64,000 bases of DNA from Hyphomonas jannaschiana VP2 (lineage in GTDB: Bacteria; Pseudomonadota; Alphaproteobacteria; Caulobacterales; Hyphomonadaceae). The stretch lies in NCBI RefSeq assembly GCF_000685215.1, contig NZ_ARYJ01000001.1, forward strand, positions 248,001 through 312,000, read 5' to 3'. Made by a program: the position numbers and the translations under genes. Below are positions 51,269-59,350 of the stretch, one piece after another (within the stretch, counting starts at the first letter, position 1; each line of letters begins with the position of its first letter). The notes under the pieces are model-generated. The model did no database searches, had not been told where the DNA came from, and saw only the letters and a list, made by a program, of their open reading frames with translations.

Positions 51269-52287
51269 GGCTTCAGCGCCTCGGCGAGCGCCGCGATGTC
51301 CGCCTCGGCCGTATTCCACGAACAGACAAACCGGTAGGCTCCGCCCGGCCAGGGATAGAATTTTGCGCCTGCCGCCATCAGCCGCCGCGCCACCTCCTCC
51401 GGCAGGAACGGGAAGACCTCATTGCCATCGACCGGATAGGCCAGCTCATAGCCGGCGCCGGTGAACAGGTCTGCCAGGGCCGCTGCCCGCGCATTGGCCT
51501 GCCCTGCCAGGTTCAGCCACAAGCCATCCTCCAGCATGGCGTGAGCCTGCGCAGCCAGAAACCGCATCTTTGGCGGCATGTGGCCAGACCGTTTGGCCCG
51601 GGCCTGAAGCGCCGCAAATTTCTTCCGGGCACCGCCGAAAAGGAGAATGATCTCGCATCCGATCGCGCCGGTCTTGGTCAGGCCGAAAGTCAGCACATCG
51701 ACGCCAGACCGCCAGGTCATGTCCGCCGCAGAGGCCTTGCCGGAAGCAAGCACATTGCCGAGACGTGCGCCATCGAGATGGACGGCCAGTCCCTTCTCTT
51801 TCGCAAGCCCCGCATAGAGCGCGATTTCCGCAGCGCGATAGGCCGTGCCGCATTCCGTCAGATTGGTGAGAGACAGCACTTCGGCGGGCGTCTCATGCAC
51901 AAAGCCGGGATTGATCTGGCCAAGCGCCGTCTCCAGCGCCTCCCGGTCGATCCGTGCACCGAACCCGGTCAGCAGCTGCAGCTTGCCGCCACCGGAAAAG
52001 AATTCCGGCGCGCCGCGCTCGTCCCGGGCGATGTGGGCCTCTTCATGGCAGAGAACCGCACCGATCGGCGAGCAGAAACAGGAAAGCGCCAGCGCATTGG
52101 ACGCCGTGCCAGACGCGGTCAGCCAGTAATCGAAATCTTCCGTTTCAAACACGGCGGCGAGTTTCGCCCGCAGGCCCGCCGTCACGCTGTCGCCGCCATA
52201 GCTGGCTTCCATGCCGGTATTGACCCCGGCCAGCGCTTCGATCACGGCGGGATGCGCCGGCGCCGACGTGTCGGAAGAAAAGTTCAT
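51265..52287 (-). CDS. Low-specificity L-threonine aldolase-like PLP enzyme
   Basis: 340 residues from ATG 52287. Aspartate aminotransferase fold type I. The PLP-binding lysine is Lys205 in FGLTKTGAIG, and the ring-binding Asp is Asp172 in HLDGARLGN. Threonine aldolases split threonine into glycine and acetaldehyde; the opening NFSSDTSAPAHP and SYGGDSVTAGL fit this subfamily. The start overlaps the stop of the SDR gene upstream by 4 bp. Confidence 0.9.
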   Translation of the reverse strand: MNFSSDTSAPAHPAVIEALAGVNTGMEASYGGDSVTAGLRAKLAAVFETEDFDYWLTASGTASNALALSCFCSPIGAVLCHEEAHIARDERGAPEFFSGGGKLQLLTGFGARIDREALETALGQINPGFVHETPAEVLSLTNLTECGTAYRAAEIALYAGLAKEKGLAVHLDGARLGNVLASGKASAADMTWRSGVDVLTFGLTKTGAIGCEIILLFGGARKKFAALQARAKRSGHMPPKMRFLAAQAHAMLEDGLWLNLAGQANARAAALADLFTGAGYELAYPVDGNEVFPFLPEEVARRLMAAGAKFYPWPGGAYRFVCSWNTAEADIAALAEALKP

Positions 52288-53036
52288 ATGTTCATGTCCG
52301 GAGTTTGCCACATCAGGTGCTGGCCGCCATCGCTGGCGATCATCTGGCCTGTCACACTGCTGGCGGCGATCAGGTAGCGCATGGCCCGCACGATCTCCTC
52401 CGGGGACGAGCCCTCCCCTGTCAGGGTGGCGGCCTTCTCCGCAGCGAACTCCTCCGGCGTCTGATGCACGCTGGCCAGCGTCGGCCCGGGACCGATGCCA
52501 TTGACGCGGACATCCGGCGCCAGCGCCTGAGCCAGTGTCTGCGTCGCCTGCCACAGCGCCGCCTTCGACAGGGTGTAGGTGAAGAAGACCGGGTTCAGCT
52601 TCCAGACGCGCTGGTCGATCATGTTGATCACCAGCCCTTTCTGGCCGTCCGGCAGGTCCGAGGCCATCAGCTGCGCCAGGTGGACCGGCGCCCGCAGGTT
52701 CGGCTCCATGTGCGCGTCCCAGTCCTCCCGGGAATGGGTCAGTGCCGTGTCGTCATGGAAGGTGGAGGCCGAATTGATCAGCAGGCTGACCGGGCCGCCC
52801 AGCAGGTCCGCCACACCGGGAATGAGGCCGCTGCGGGCGTCTTCGTCTGCCAGATCGGCCTCTATGGCCTCTGCGGTGCCGCCGGCCTTCCGGATCACTT
52901 CGCACGTCTCGTCGGCGCCCTCGGACGAGCTGTGATAGTGGACGGCAACTTTCCAGCCATCTTCCCCCAGCGCGAGCGCCATGGCGCGGCCAAGACGGGC
53001 CCCGGCGCCGGTGACGAGCGCGATACCGGGCGTCAT
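52284..53036 (-). CDS. SDR oxidoreductase, pteridine-reductase-like
   Basis: 250 residues. Rossmann motif TGAGARLGRAMA; NSAST; catalytic Tyr154 and Lys158 (YTLSKAA). An Asp (Asp141, IDQRVW) stands where most SDRs have Ser, 13 residues before the Tyr, the same spacing as Asp181/Tyr194/Lys198 of the pteridine reductase PTR1. This, with NLRAPVHLAQ, suggests a FolM/PTR1-like dihydropterin reductase. It overlaps the aldolase and the antiporter gene by 4 bp on each side. Confidence 0.85.
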   Translation of the reverse strand: MTPGIALVTGAGARLGRAMALALGEDGWKVAVHYHSSSEGADETCEVIRKAGGTAEAIEADLADEDARSGLIPGVADLLGGPVSLLINSASTFHDDTALTHSREDWDAHMEPNLRAPVHLAQLMASDLPDGQKGLVINMIDQRVWKLNPVFFTYTLSKAALWQATQTLAQALAPDVRVNGIGPGPTLASVHQTPEEFAAEKAATLTGEGSSPEEIVRAMRYLIAASSVTGQMIASDGGQHLMWQTPDMNI

Positions 53037-54022
53037 GTCCCCGCCGGCTGGAACAAGCCGGTAATGTTGAGGCCGGTGATCAGGCCATAGATATAGGCGG
53101 CATAGATCAGCAGCAGCAGCAGGCCGAAGAGCCGCCCGATCCGCGCCTTGGTCAGGATGACATAAGCGAGGACCAGCGTGGCAAGGCCAAGGGCCCAGTG
53201 GTCATATTGCTGGAAGGTCGGCGCCATCTGCACCGGGCCGAACAGGGAGATGATCCCGCCCGCGCCGAGGATGTTGAACACGTTGGAGCCGAGCACATTG
53301 CCGATCAGCACTTCCCCCTGCTTCTTGACCACGGCAACCAGTCCCGCGCCGATCTCCGGCAGCGAGGTCCCGACGGCCAGCAGGGTGAGGCCGATATATT
53401 CCTCCGGCACGTTCAGGAACATGGCAATTCCGACGCCGCCCTCGATCACAAGGTCTGCGCCCAGCACCAGGCCCAGAATGCCGAGCGGGACATAGACCAG
53501 CGCCAGCCAGAGCGGCAGGTGCGGGTCTTCCTCCTCGGTGACTCCCGGATCCTTGCCGGCGGCCACGGCGCGGCGTGCCGCGATAAAAGTCAGGCCGGAA
53601 TAGGCGATCAGGAGCGCGATGAAGCAGATGCCGACCATCGGCGTCAGCGGCATGATGGCGGTAATGCCGATCCAGGCCACGGCCGCAACGATGACCGCCG
53701 TCAGGCCGCGCTTCTCCCCCACCCCGCCCGCTGCAATCGGCGCAATCAGGGCCGGCAAGCCAAGCACGAGGAAGACGTTTGCGATATTGGAGCCGACAAT
53801 ATTGCCGAGCGCCAGACCGGACCGGTCCGACAGGGCCGCATCGAGCGACACAATCATTTCAGGGGCGGACGTGCCGAAACCGACAATAAAAATGCCCGCG
53901 ACAAGGGGGGAAACCCCCATCCGGGCAGCCAGGGACACAGCGCCGCTGACCAGCGCGTTACCCGCCAGTGCCATGATCACGAGGCCCCCGACGAGGGCAG
54001 CGATCAGAGAGAGCTCCGGCAT
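53033..54022 (-). CDS. CaCA-family sodium/calcium antiporter (YrbG-like)
   Basis: 329 residues from ATG 54022. Two alpha-repeats: GTSAPEMIVSLDAALSDRSGLALGNIVGSNIANVFLVLG and GTSLPEIGAGLVAVVKKQGEVLIGNVLGSNVFNILGAGG, each with the G-S-x-P-E and GN-xx-GSN motifs that form the ion path. About ten helices. TTG at 54028 is in frame but unlikely. The downstream overlap with the SDR gene suggests co-transcription. Confidence 0.93.
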   Translation of the reverse strand: MPELSLIAALVGGLVIMALAGNALVSGAVSLAARMGVSPLVAGIFIVGFGTSAPEMIVSLDAALSDRSGLALGNIVGSNIANVFLVLGLPALIAPIAAGGVGEKRGLTAVIVAAVAWIGITAIMPLTPMVGICFIALLIAYSGLTFIAARRAVAAGKDPGVTEEEDPHLPLWLALVYVPLGILGLVLGADLVIEGGVGIAMFLNVPEEYIGLTLLAVGTSLPEIGAGLVAVVKKQGEVLIGNVLGSNVFNILGAGGIISLFGPVQMAPTFQQYDHWALGLATLVLAYVILTKARIGRLFGLLLLLIYAAYIYGLITGLNITGLFQPAGT

Positions 54023-54037
54023 TAACAAGCCTAGCGG

Positions 54038-54124
54038 TTAGTCCAGCCGCTTGAATTCAATCAGGTTGAGGACGCCGAAAACGACGACGATGGCGGCAAT
54101 GGCAAGCAGGGACGGATGGATCAT
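54038..54124 (-). CDS. 28-residue single-helix membrane peptide
   Basis: Reads MIHPSLLAIAAIVVVFGVLN then LIEFKRLD and stops. One helix (about 5-23) with a charged C terminus, 15 bp upstream of the antiporter gene and in the same direction. It begins ATG ATC and has a weak GAGAAAG about 8 bases upstream. It is too short to be recognised by homology, but a hydrophobic frame with a charged tail in this position is unlikely to be chance. It may be a regulatory or assembly partner of the antiporter. Confidence 0.5.
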   Translation of the reverse strand: MIHPSLLAIAAIVVVFGVLNLIEFKRLD

Positions 54125-54321
54125 GTCGCTTTCTCGCTTGTGAAATCTTTGTCACATGATTGTGTTTGTTGGCGTGTGCATAGCGCGGTGCGCCGCGCAT
54201 GGCGAGCCCAATTCGACAGGGTTTTCACCCGATTTTTCACCGGAAACCCCGAATTTTCCGCCGAGCGCAGGAAAATTTTTGCATTCACCTCATCTTGAGA
54301 CGACATCATTAGGGAGATCGC

Positions 54322-54792
54322 ATGGCCCGTATCCGCACCCGCCTCTTCCAGTCCTGGTTCCGCCTCTCGCGGCCGATGACCCTCGGCGTGCGGGCGGTCG
54401 TGGAGAATGAGGCCGGGAAAATCTTCATGATCCGCCACACTTACACGCCCGGCTGGTACCTGCCGGGCGGCGGCGTGGAAAAGGCCGAGACGAGTCTGGA
54501 ATCACTGGAGCGCGAACTCCTCGAAGAAGGCGGCTTCTCGCTGACGTCTACACCGGACCTGGTCGGCATCTATTCCAACCATTTCGTGTTTCCGAATGAT
54601 CATGTCGTGCTTTACCGGGCCCGGCCGGGTACCTGGACGCAGGGCAAGGCAACCTCTCGCGGGGAAATCGCCGAAGCGGTCTGGGCCGATCCGCTGTCCC
54701 CGCCGGAGGGCACTACAGGCGGTACGCGCACCAAGCTTCAGGAAATGTTCGGCGGCGCCCCGGCCTCGCCCTACTGGGCCCCGCCCCGTTAA
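54322..54792 (+). CDS. Nudix hydrolase
   Basis: 156 residues. The Nudix box GGGVEKAETSLESLERELLE continues EGG and F, matching GX5EX7REUXEEXGU, with GWYLPGGGVEKAE before it. Nudix enzymes cleave nucleoside diphosphates linked to other groups; substrate unknown. GGGAG lies ahead of the ATG. The N-terminal basic segment (MARIRTRLFQSWFRLSRPM) is longer than in minimal Nudix domains. Confidence 0.92.
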   Translation: MARIRTRLFQSWFRLSRPMTLGVRAVVENEAGKIFMIRHTYTPGWYLPGGGVEKAETSLESLERELLEEGGFSLTSTPDLVGIYSNHFVFPNDHVVLYRARPGTWTQGKATSRGEIAEAVWADPLSPPEGTTGGTRTKLQEMFGGAPASPYWAPPR

Positions 54793-54798
54793 GCCGTA

Positions 54799-55560
54799 TC
54801 AGCTGGCCGGAAGGACCTCATAGTCCCCGTCCGACACCCGCACGACCGGCACATGGCCGGTGTCTTCGAACGCTTCCCAGGCCGGGGCCAGCGAGCGCCA
54901 GAAGGCGGCATTCGGGTCTCCGGCATGACGCTGAAGGTTCGCCGCCGTCATCGGGAACGGGAAGATGTGCACCGGCACAGAGCGCTGGCCTTCTTCCATC
55001 GCGGCCTGCATCAGGGTCCAGATTTCTTCAATGGCGTCATCGGTCATGGCGTAGCAGCCGATCGACACGCAGTCGCCATGCACCATGAGGTAAGAGCCGG
55101 TGCGGCCCTGCGCCCGGTCATAGGCGTTCGGAAAGCCGAGATTGAAGGCGAGATGATAGTCCGAGGCGGCATTCATCTGGCCGGGCGCGACACTGTAGAA
55201 ACCTTCGGGGGCCTGCATGTCCCCTTCTGCCCGTTTCGGGCCCAGTTCACCGGAAAAGGCACAGACCGGCCAGGAGCGGAACGGTTCGTACACCCCTTCC
55301 GCATTGGCGACATAGGCCGTCAGTTCAGCAGGTTCCTTGGTAAGCCGGAGGTAAACGGGCGCGCCGAGGCGCAGCCCCTCCTCTGCCAGCGCGCCGCGGA
55401 GACTGGCCGTCTGCGCTTCGACCACGGCCCGGGAGCGCGGCGTTTCGCGAACATCGTCCACCCCGGCCACGGCCAGCACGGCCGGCAGGCAGAGGAACGC
55501 CATCGCCGCGCCGAACACGGCGACGAGCTTCCAGGCAGCGATGGGGCGTTTACGTTTCAT
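54799..55560 (-). CDS. L,D-transpeptidase (YkuD) family protein
   Basis: 253 residues from ATG 55560, at the start of a membrane anchor/signal (MKRKRPIAAWKLVAVFGAAM). YkuD domain about 80-215 with the catalytic motif VHGDCVSIGCYAM (His, then the S-x-G-C nucleophile). Like the E. coli YafK-type protein, the HGxC-SIGC form is present and the chain is short. It cross-links or trims peptidoglycan, or acts as an amidase (as YafK/DpaA does). It converges on the Nudix gene with 6 bp between. Confidence 0.88.
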   Translation of the reverse strand: MKRKRPIAAWKLVAVFGAAMAFLCLPAVLAVAGVDDVRETPRSRAVVEAQTASLRGALAEEGLRLGAPVYLRLTKEPAELTAYVANAEGVYEPFRSWPVCAFSGELGPKRAEGDMQAPEGFYSVAPGQMNAASDYHLAFNLGFPNAYDRAQGRTGSYLMVHGDCVSIGCYAMTDDAIEEIWTLMQAAMEEGQRSVPVHIFPFPMTAANLQRHAGDPNAAFWRSLAPAWEAFEDTGHVPVVRVSDGDYEVLPAS

Positions 55561-55776
55561 AAACCCAGTGGTCTGCCCCGAATGCGGCAGCACAGGGGCC
55601 AGTCCTGTGGCGGTTCCGAGGAAATGACGCCCTATTCCTGCCGCGAGTGTTAAACCTCTTTTAAGTGGCCGGTGAGACGCTTTTTCCGTGACGGGGGAGT
55701 GAACCAGTTCTCGTCATTCGAAAGGCCATCAGCGCTGCGGGTTTCCCCTTGTTCTGCGCGCCGGTGACGAAAATGG

Positions 55777-55811
55777 AACGCCGGCTCTTTATTCCCCTTG
55801 GAGCCGGCGTT
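55777..55811 (-). terminator. Hairpin downstream of pgsA
   Basis: Arms AACGCCGGCTC (55777-55787) and GAGCCGGCGTT (55801-55811), 11 bp perfect, loop 13. On the minus strand it is 7 bp after the pgsA stop and followed by CCATTTTC, a weak T tract. Confidence 0.65.
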
Positions 55812-55818
55812 TCTACAT

Positions 55819-56484
55819 TCAGCTTTTACGACTGCGGCCCGCCGCCACCATGTAGCGCCAGCCCGTCAGCAGCGACAGACCCGCCGCGATCCATAGAAGG
55901 CCGACCAGCAGGACCGCAGCAAGCTCCGCCAGATGCCCCCCCGTCGCGTCCTGCGTCACGGCACTCTGCGGGATGGCCGCCAGCGGCAGCATCAGGCCGA
56001 TAATGGCGGCCATTTCACAGGCGGTTTTCCATTTGGCCAGATTGGACGGGTCCACCACCGCCTTGCCGGCCGGCGTGGTGCGCAACCAGGTCATGAAGGC
56101 ATCGCGCGCAATGATCGCCGCCGCCGGGATGTAGATCAGCCAGGTGTGGAAAATCAGGGCGAGGCCCAGCAAGGCAAAGCCGACCAGAAATTTGTCCGCA
56201 ATCGGGTCCAGCCACACACCAAATCGCGACTGCGCGTTCAGCTTGCGGGCAAGCCATCCATCCAGGAAATCCGTCAGCGCGCCGGACAGGAAGGCCAGCA
56301 GGGCGAACTGGTACCAGAGCTGTTGAATCGCGATCCGTCTCTCTTGAACAGCAGAGACGGCATCTTCCGGCACGATCATAATCAGGTCCTGCACTTTCAG
56401 GGCCTGCACGATCCCGCCGAGGCAGAGCAGCGCGAACACGCAGCGCGCGATGGTCAGCGCATTGGGGAGCCATTTGAACGTCAT
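55819..56484 (-). CDS. pgsA: CDP-diacylglycerol-glycerol-3-phosphate phosphatidyltransferase
   Basis: 221 residues from ATG 56484, chosen over 56493 because GGGG lies just upstream and the N terminus aligns (MTFKWLPNALTIARC). The CDP-alcohol phosphotransferase motif DG-xx-AR-x(8)-G-x(3)-D-x(3)-D is present as DFLDGWLARKLNAQSRFGVW then LDPIADK. About five helices. It makes phosphatidylglycerophosphate. The additional hydrophilic loop near 45-60 (LIMIVPEDAVSAVQERR) is unusual. Confidence 0.92.
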   Translation of the reverse strand: MTFKWLPNALTIARCVFALLCLGGIVQALKVQDLIMIVPEDAVSAVQERRIAIQQLWYQFALLAFLSGALTDFLDGWLARKLNAQSRFGVWLDPIADKFLVGFALLGLALIFHTWLIYIPAAAIIARDAFMTWLRTTPAGKAVVDPSNLAKWKTACEMAAIIGLMLPLAAIPQSAVTQDATGGHLAELAAVLLVGLLWIAAGLSLLTGWRYMVAAGRSRKS

Positions 56485-56579
56485 GGACCCCATGTGCCAG
56501 CGGGCGGACGCCGAAGCAATGCGGAATGCAGGAGAGGCCCGGCCTCCCATTCACGCAGAATGAAAGACCGGGCCTGTTT

Positions 56580-57512
56580 CTAGTTCGCCGCGCCGGTGAC
56601 CTTTTCGATCGGCACGGTGTAGTGGCGGCCGCAGAACTGGCAGTCGATCGACAGCGTACCATCGTCCTCCACGAGGTCGTGCAGGCCGTCATCAGGCATG
56701 TTCTGCAGCGTCGCAATGAGGCGTTCCTCATTGCAGGTGCAGCGGTCATCCAGTGTGACCGGCATTTCCATCCGTACACCCTGTTCGTGGAACAGGCGGT
56801 AGAGCAGCCGCTCCATCGGCAGGTCCGGATCGGCGAGTTCCTGGTCGGTGACCGTCGCGAACAGGGCCTGCGCCTCGTTCCACGCCTCTTCGGTATCGCC
56901 GCGCGTTTCATCCTCAGCGATTCGCTGGATCATCATGCCGCCGGAGACCCAGAGGCCGGGCTCGCCCTTGCGCTCGAACTCGGCGAGCGACAGGCGGATG
57001 CGCGTCGGCACCTGTTCGGACTGGGCGAAATAGTCCTCCGCGCATTCGGCCAGCGTGCCTTTCACAAGCGGAACGATGCCCTGATAGGGCTGGATCGCAG
57101 GATTGTCCTGAATGATGATGAGCCCCAGCCGCCCGGCCGCACCGAACAGCTGCGGCATGTGCGGGGCTGCGCCCTTGTTCAGCTTGTCCAGATGCGCCCA
57201 TGCCTCGGCATCGAAGCGTGCATAGCCGCGCACACCGCCATCGGAGCGGTATTCGCCGACCAGCATCTTCACCGGGCCATCGCCTTCGGCCTGCACCAGG
57301 AGGCGGCCATCGAACTTCAGGGACGATCCGACCAGTGCGGCCAACGTGACAGCCTCGCCCAGGATACGGGCAAGGCTCACAGGATAATCGTGCCGGTGCA
57401 GGATTGGCGAAATGCTGCCGGCGCCCATGCGGACGGCCCGGCCGCGCACGGGCCGCTGATCGATCTGGAAATTGGCAACGAAGTCGCTGAGGGGCGTGGA
57501 TGTGTCAGCCAT
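56580..57512 (-). CDS. hslO: Hsp33 redox-regulated chaperone
   Basis: 310 residues from ATG 57512. The redox switch zinc ligands are Cys258 and Cys260 (CTCN) and Cys291 and Cys294 (CQFC), the standard CxC...CxxC arrangement. N-terminal domain features include VRMGAGSISPILHRHDYP and KMLVGEYRSDGGVRGYARF. Hsp33 is activated by oxidative unfolding and prevents aggregation. Its neighbour pgsA, on the same strand, is 96 bp downstream. The longer frame to 57563 is not needed. Confidence 0.93.
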   Translation of the reverse strand: MADTSTPLSDFVANFQIDQRPVRGRAVRMGAGSISPILHRHDYPVSLARILGEAVTLAALVGSSLKFDGRLLVQAEGDGPVKMLVGEYRSDGGVRGYARFDAEAWAHLDKLNKGAAPHMPQLFGAAGRLGLIIIQDNPAIQPYQGIVPLVKGTLAECAEDYFAQSEQVPTRIRLSLAEFERKGEPGLWVSGGMMIQRIAEDETRGDTEEAWNEAQALFATVTDQELADPDLPMERLLYRLFHEQGVRMEMPVTLDDRCTCNEERLIATLQNMPDDGLHDLVEDDGTLSIDCQFCGRHYTVPIEKVTGAAN

Positions 57513-57635
57513 GACGGGCTCCTTGTGACGCCCCCATGTGGCAGCGCCCTGCCCGCGTATCAAGGTCCGGCTCTGTGATCGCCAAATCCCACCTTTTTAT
57601 TGACTCGTCTGCGGTGCCTTCGTCTTATTCGTTTT

Positions 57636-58010
57636 ATGGGGGTCAAGTTGAATTCCGCTGAGTTGACGCTGGCGCATCTGGACCTGGATGTGCCGGAAGA
57701 ACTGCGTCCGTCGACGTTGCGGCGGCTGGGCCTGCGGCCGGAACTCGATGAACGGATCGACGCCCTGCCGCCCCTGAAAGGCTGGGGCCTGCGCCAGACC
57801 GCGATCGGTCTGCTGCGCCTCTATCGGCGGATACGGCCTGAAGCCATCGGGAACCGCTGCGGATTTGAACCAAGTTGTTCGCGCTACAGTGAACTTGCCT
57901 TCAGGACCAAACCGCCCGTCACCGCATTCCGCCTCACCCTGTCGCGCCTGCACCGGTGCAAGCCCGGACATGGGGGAACCGACATGACAGATTTGGAGCT
58001 ATCAGAATGA
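57636..58010 (+). CDS. yidD: Membrane protein insertion efficiency factor YidD
   Basis: 124 residues. The YidD core is IGLLRLYRRIRPEAIGNRCGFEPSCSRYSELAF, ending LHRCKPGHGGTD. An N-terminal extension of about 50 residues is longer than in E. coli YidD (85). The start at 57636 has GGGGGTCA downstream but a weak ribosome site upstream. It overlaps the next gene by 4 bp. It is usually near rnpA/yidC; here it stands alone. Confidence 0.86.
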   Translation: MGVKLNSAELTLAHLDLDVPEELRPSTLRRLGLRPELDERIDALPPLKGWGLRQTAIGLLRLYRRIRPEAIGNRCGFEPSCSRYSELAFRTKPPVTAFRLTLSRLHRCKPGHGGTDMTDLELSE

Positions 58011-58219
58011 AATACCGTATTCAGGCCATTGGACGGGTCTTTTCGGACAAGGCGATCAAGGACCTGGAAGACAAACTCAATCGCGCCCACGACAAGGGCT
58101 ACCGGTTTCACAGCGTGATGGAAATTACTCAGCCCGGTTGTGCAGGTCTCGGTACGCCGACCATCACCTATCTCGCCGTCTTCGAACAGGTCGATCCGGG
58201 CGCACCGCCGCTCAACTGA
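58007..58219 (+). CDS. Small hypothetical protein coupled to yidD
   Basis: 70 residues, start overlapping the yidD stop (ATGA). KYRIQAIGRVFSDKAIKDLEDKLN is followed by KGYRFHSVMEITQPG and TITYLAVFEQVD. The short alpha/beta pattern resembles DUF4177, but this is weak. Translational coupling suggests co-function with YidD. Confidence 0.65.
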   Translation: MKYRIQAIGRVFSDKAIKDLEDKLNRAHDKGYRFHSVMEITQPGCAGLGTPTITYLAVFEQVDPGAPPLN

Positions 58220-58228
58220 CGCGCCCGG

Positions 58229-59179
58229 TCAGGCCGAGCAACTGCCCCCGCCCAGAACGCAGAAACTGGCGCACCAGGGATGGTTCAGCTTCACCGGCTC
58301 CGCCGTCGCCTGTTTCAGCGTGTGGCCCAGTTCGAAAGCCGGGTCGTCCACAAGCAAGGTACAGGCAGTCACGCTGGCGCGGGCTGCGCCCTTGCGGCGG
58401 ATGACCATGCGCTGGTCCGAGCACATGATGCTCTCAGGTGACTTGTTCAGGATCCCCCAGCACTCCGTGGTGATCTCGGGCGGATCATCCTGTGCGATCA
58501 TCTCCGGGAACAGGACCAGCTGTTTCGGATCCGCCGGGTCCAGCATCAGGCCAAGCGAACGGGCAAGCGCGCCATAGGCCGCGCGGGCGGCGGCCTCGTC
58601 CTCATGCAGGGACTGGCGCCCGGCGAGCGCCACGGGAAAGCCTTCCTCCGCCAGCCAGCGAAGCCCCTTGCAGGCTTCCTCGAACGCCCCCTCCCCGCGT
58701 TCGGCATCGTGCAGGGCCTGGTCATGGCTATCGAGCGAGACACGCAGGGTGAGCTTCTCCGCCAGGCCGTTCCGGCGAAGGCGCAGGAGGCCTTCCTGGA
58801 GACGCGGCCGCATCATCGGGCGCATGGCATTGGTCAGCAACAGAAGGCTGTGTCCACGGAACAGGATCGCTTCCATGATGGGCAGGATGTCCGGACACAT
58901 GAAGGGTTCGCCGCCGGTGATGCCGATCTCCACCTCGTTGGCGCTCAGACGCTCGATCTCGTCCAGATAGGGCATGACATCAGCGAGGCTGAGATAGACC
59001 AGCCGGTCATTCTTCGGCGAGGAGAGAATATAGCAATTGCGGCACTCGATATTGCAGAGCGTGCCGGTGTTGAACCAGAGCGTCTTCAGCCCGGTCCAGG
59101 CCACGCTGGCGCGGGCCTCGCCCTTGGCCGTGATGTCGGGATGAGAGAATTTCTCGGTCGGAAAATGTGTGTCTGCCAT
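58229..59179 (-). CDS. Radical SAM protein with extra C-terminal cysteines
   Basis: 316 residues. The radical SAM cluster is CNIECRNC (Cys42, Cys46, Cys49) and the SAM-binding GGEPF follows (ITGGEPFMCPD). The C-terminal third contains further cysteines: in ECWGIL, MCSD and TACTLL, then CASFCVLGGGSC at Cys303, Cys307 and Cys314 near the very end. The latter may bind an auxiliary iron-sulfur cluster. The substrate is not known; the compact N-terminal form (no B12 domain) suggests peptide or small-molecule modification. Divergent from an MFS gene. Confidence 0.86.
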   Translation of the reverse strand: MADTHFPTEKFSHPDITAKGEARASVAWTGLKTLWFNTGTLCNIECRNCYILSSPKNDRLVYLSLADVMPYLDEIERLSANEVEIGITGGEPFMCPDILPIMEAILFRGHSLLLLTNAMRPMMRPRLQEGLLRLRRNGLAEKLTLRVSLDSHDQALHDAERGEGAFEEACKGLRWLAEEGFPVALAGRQSLHEDEAAARAAYGALARSLGLMLDPADPKQLVLFPEMIAQDDPPEITTECWGILNKSPESIMCSDQRMVIRRKGAARASVTACTLLVDDPAFELGHTLKQATAEPVKLNHPWCASFCVLGGGSCSA

Positions 59180-59350
59180 ATCCGCACCCTACCCATGCAG
59201 GGCGCGGGGGCCAGCCGGAATTTGCCGTTCTGACAAAGGTTTGATCCGTGCGTGTGATCGGGGATGCAGATGCCCCTGCACCTTTGCAATTGTCTTTTAG
59301 ACGCGAAACGTGATCCTTTCCCGATCCGAACTGCTGAGGGCTGACCGGCA

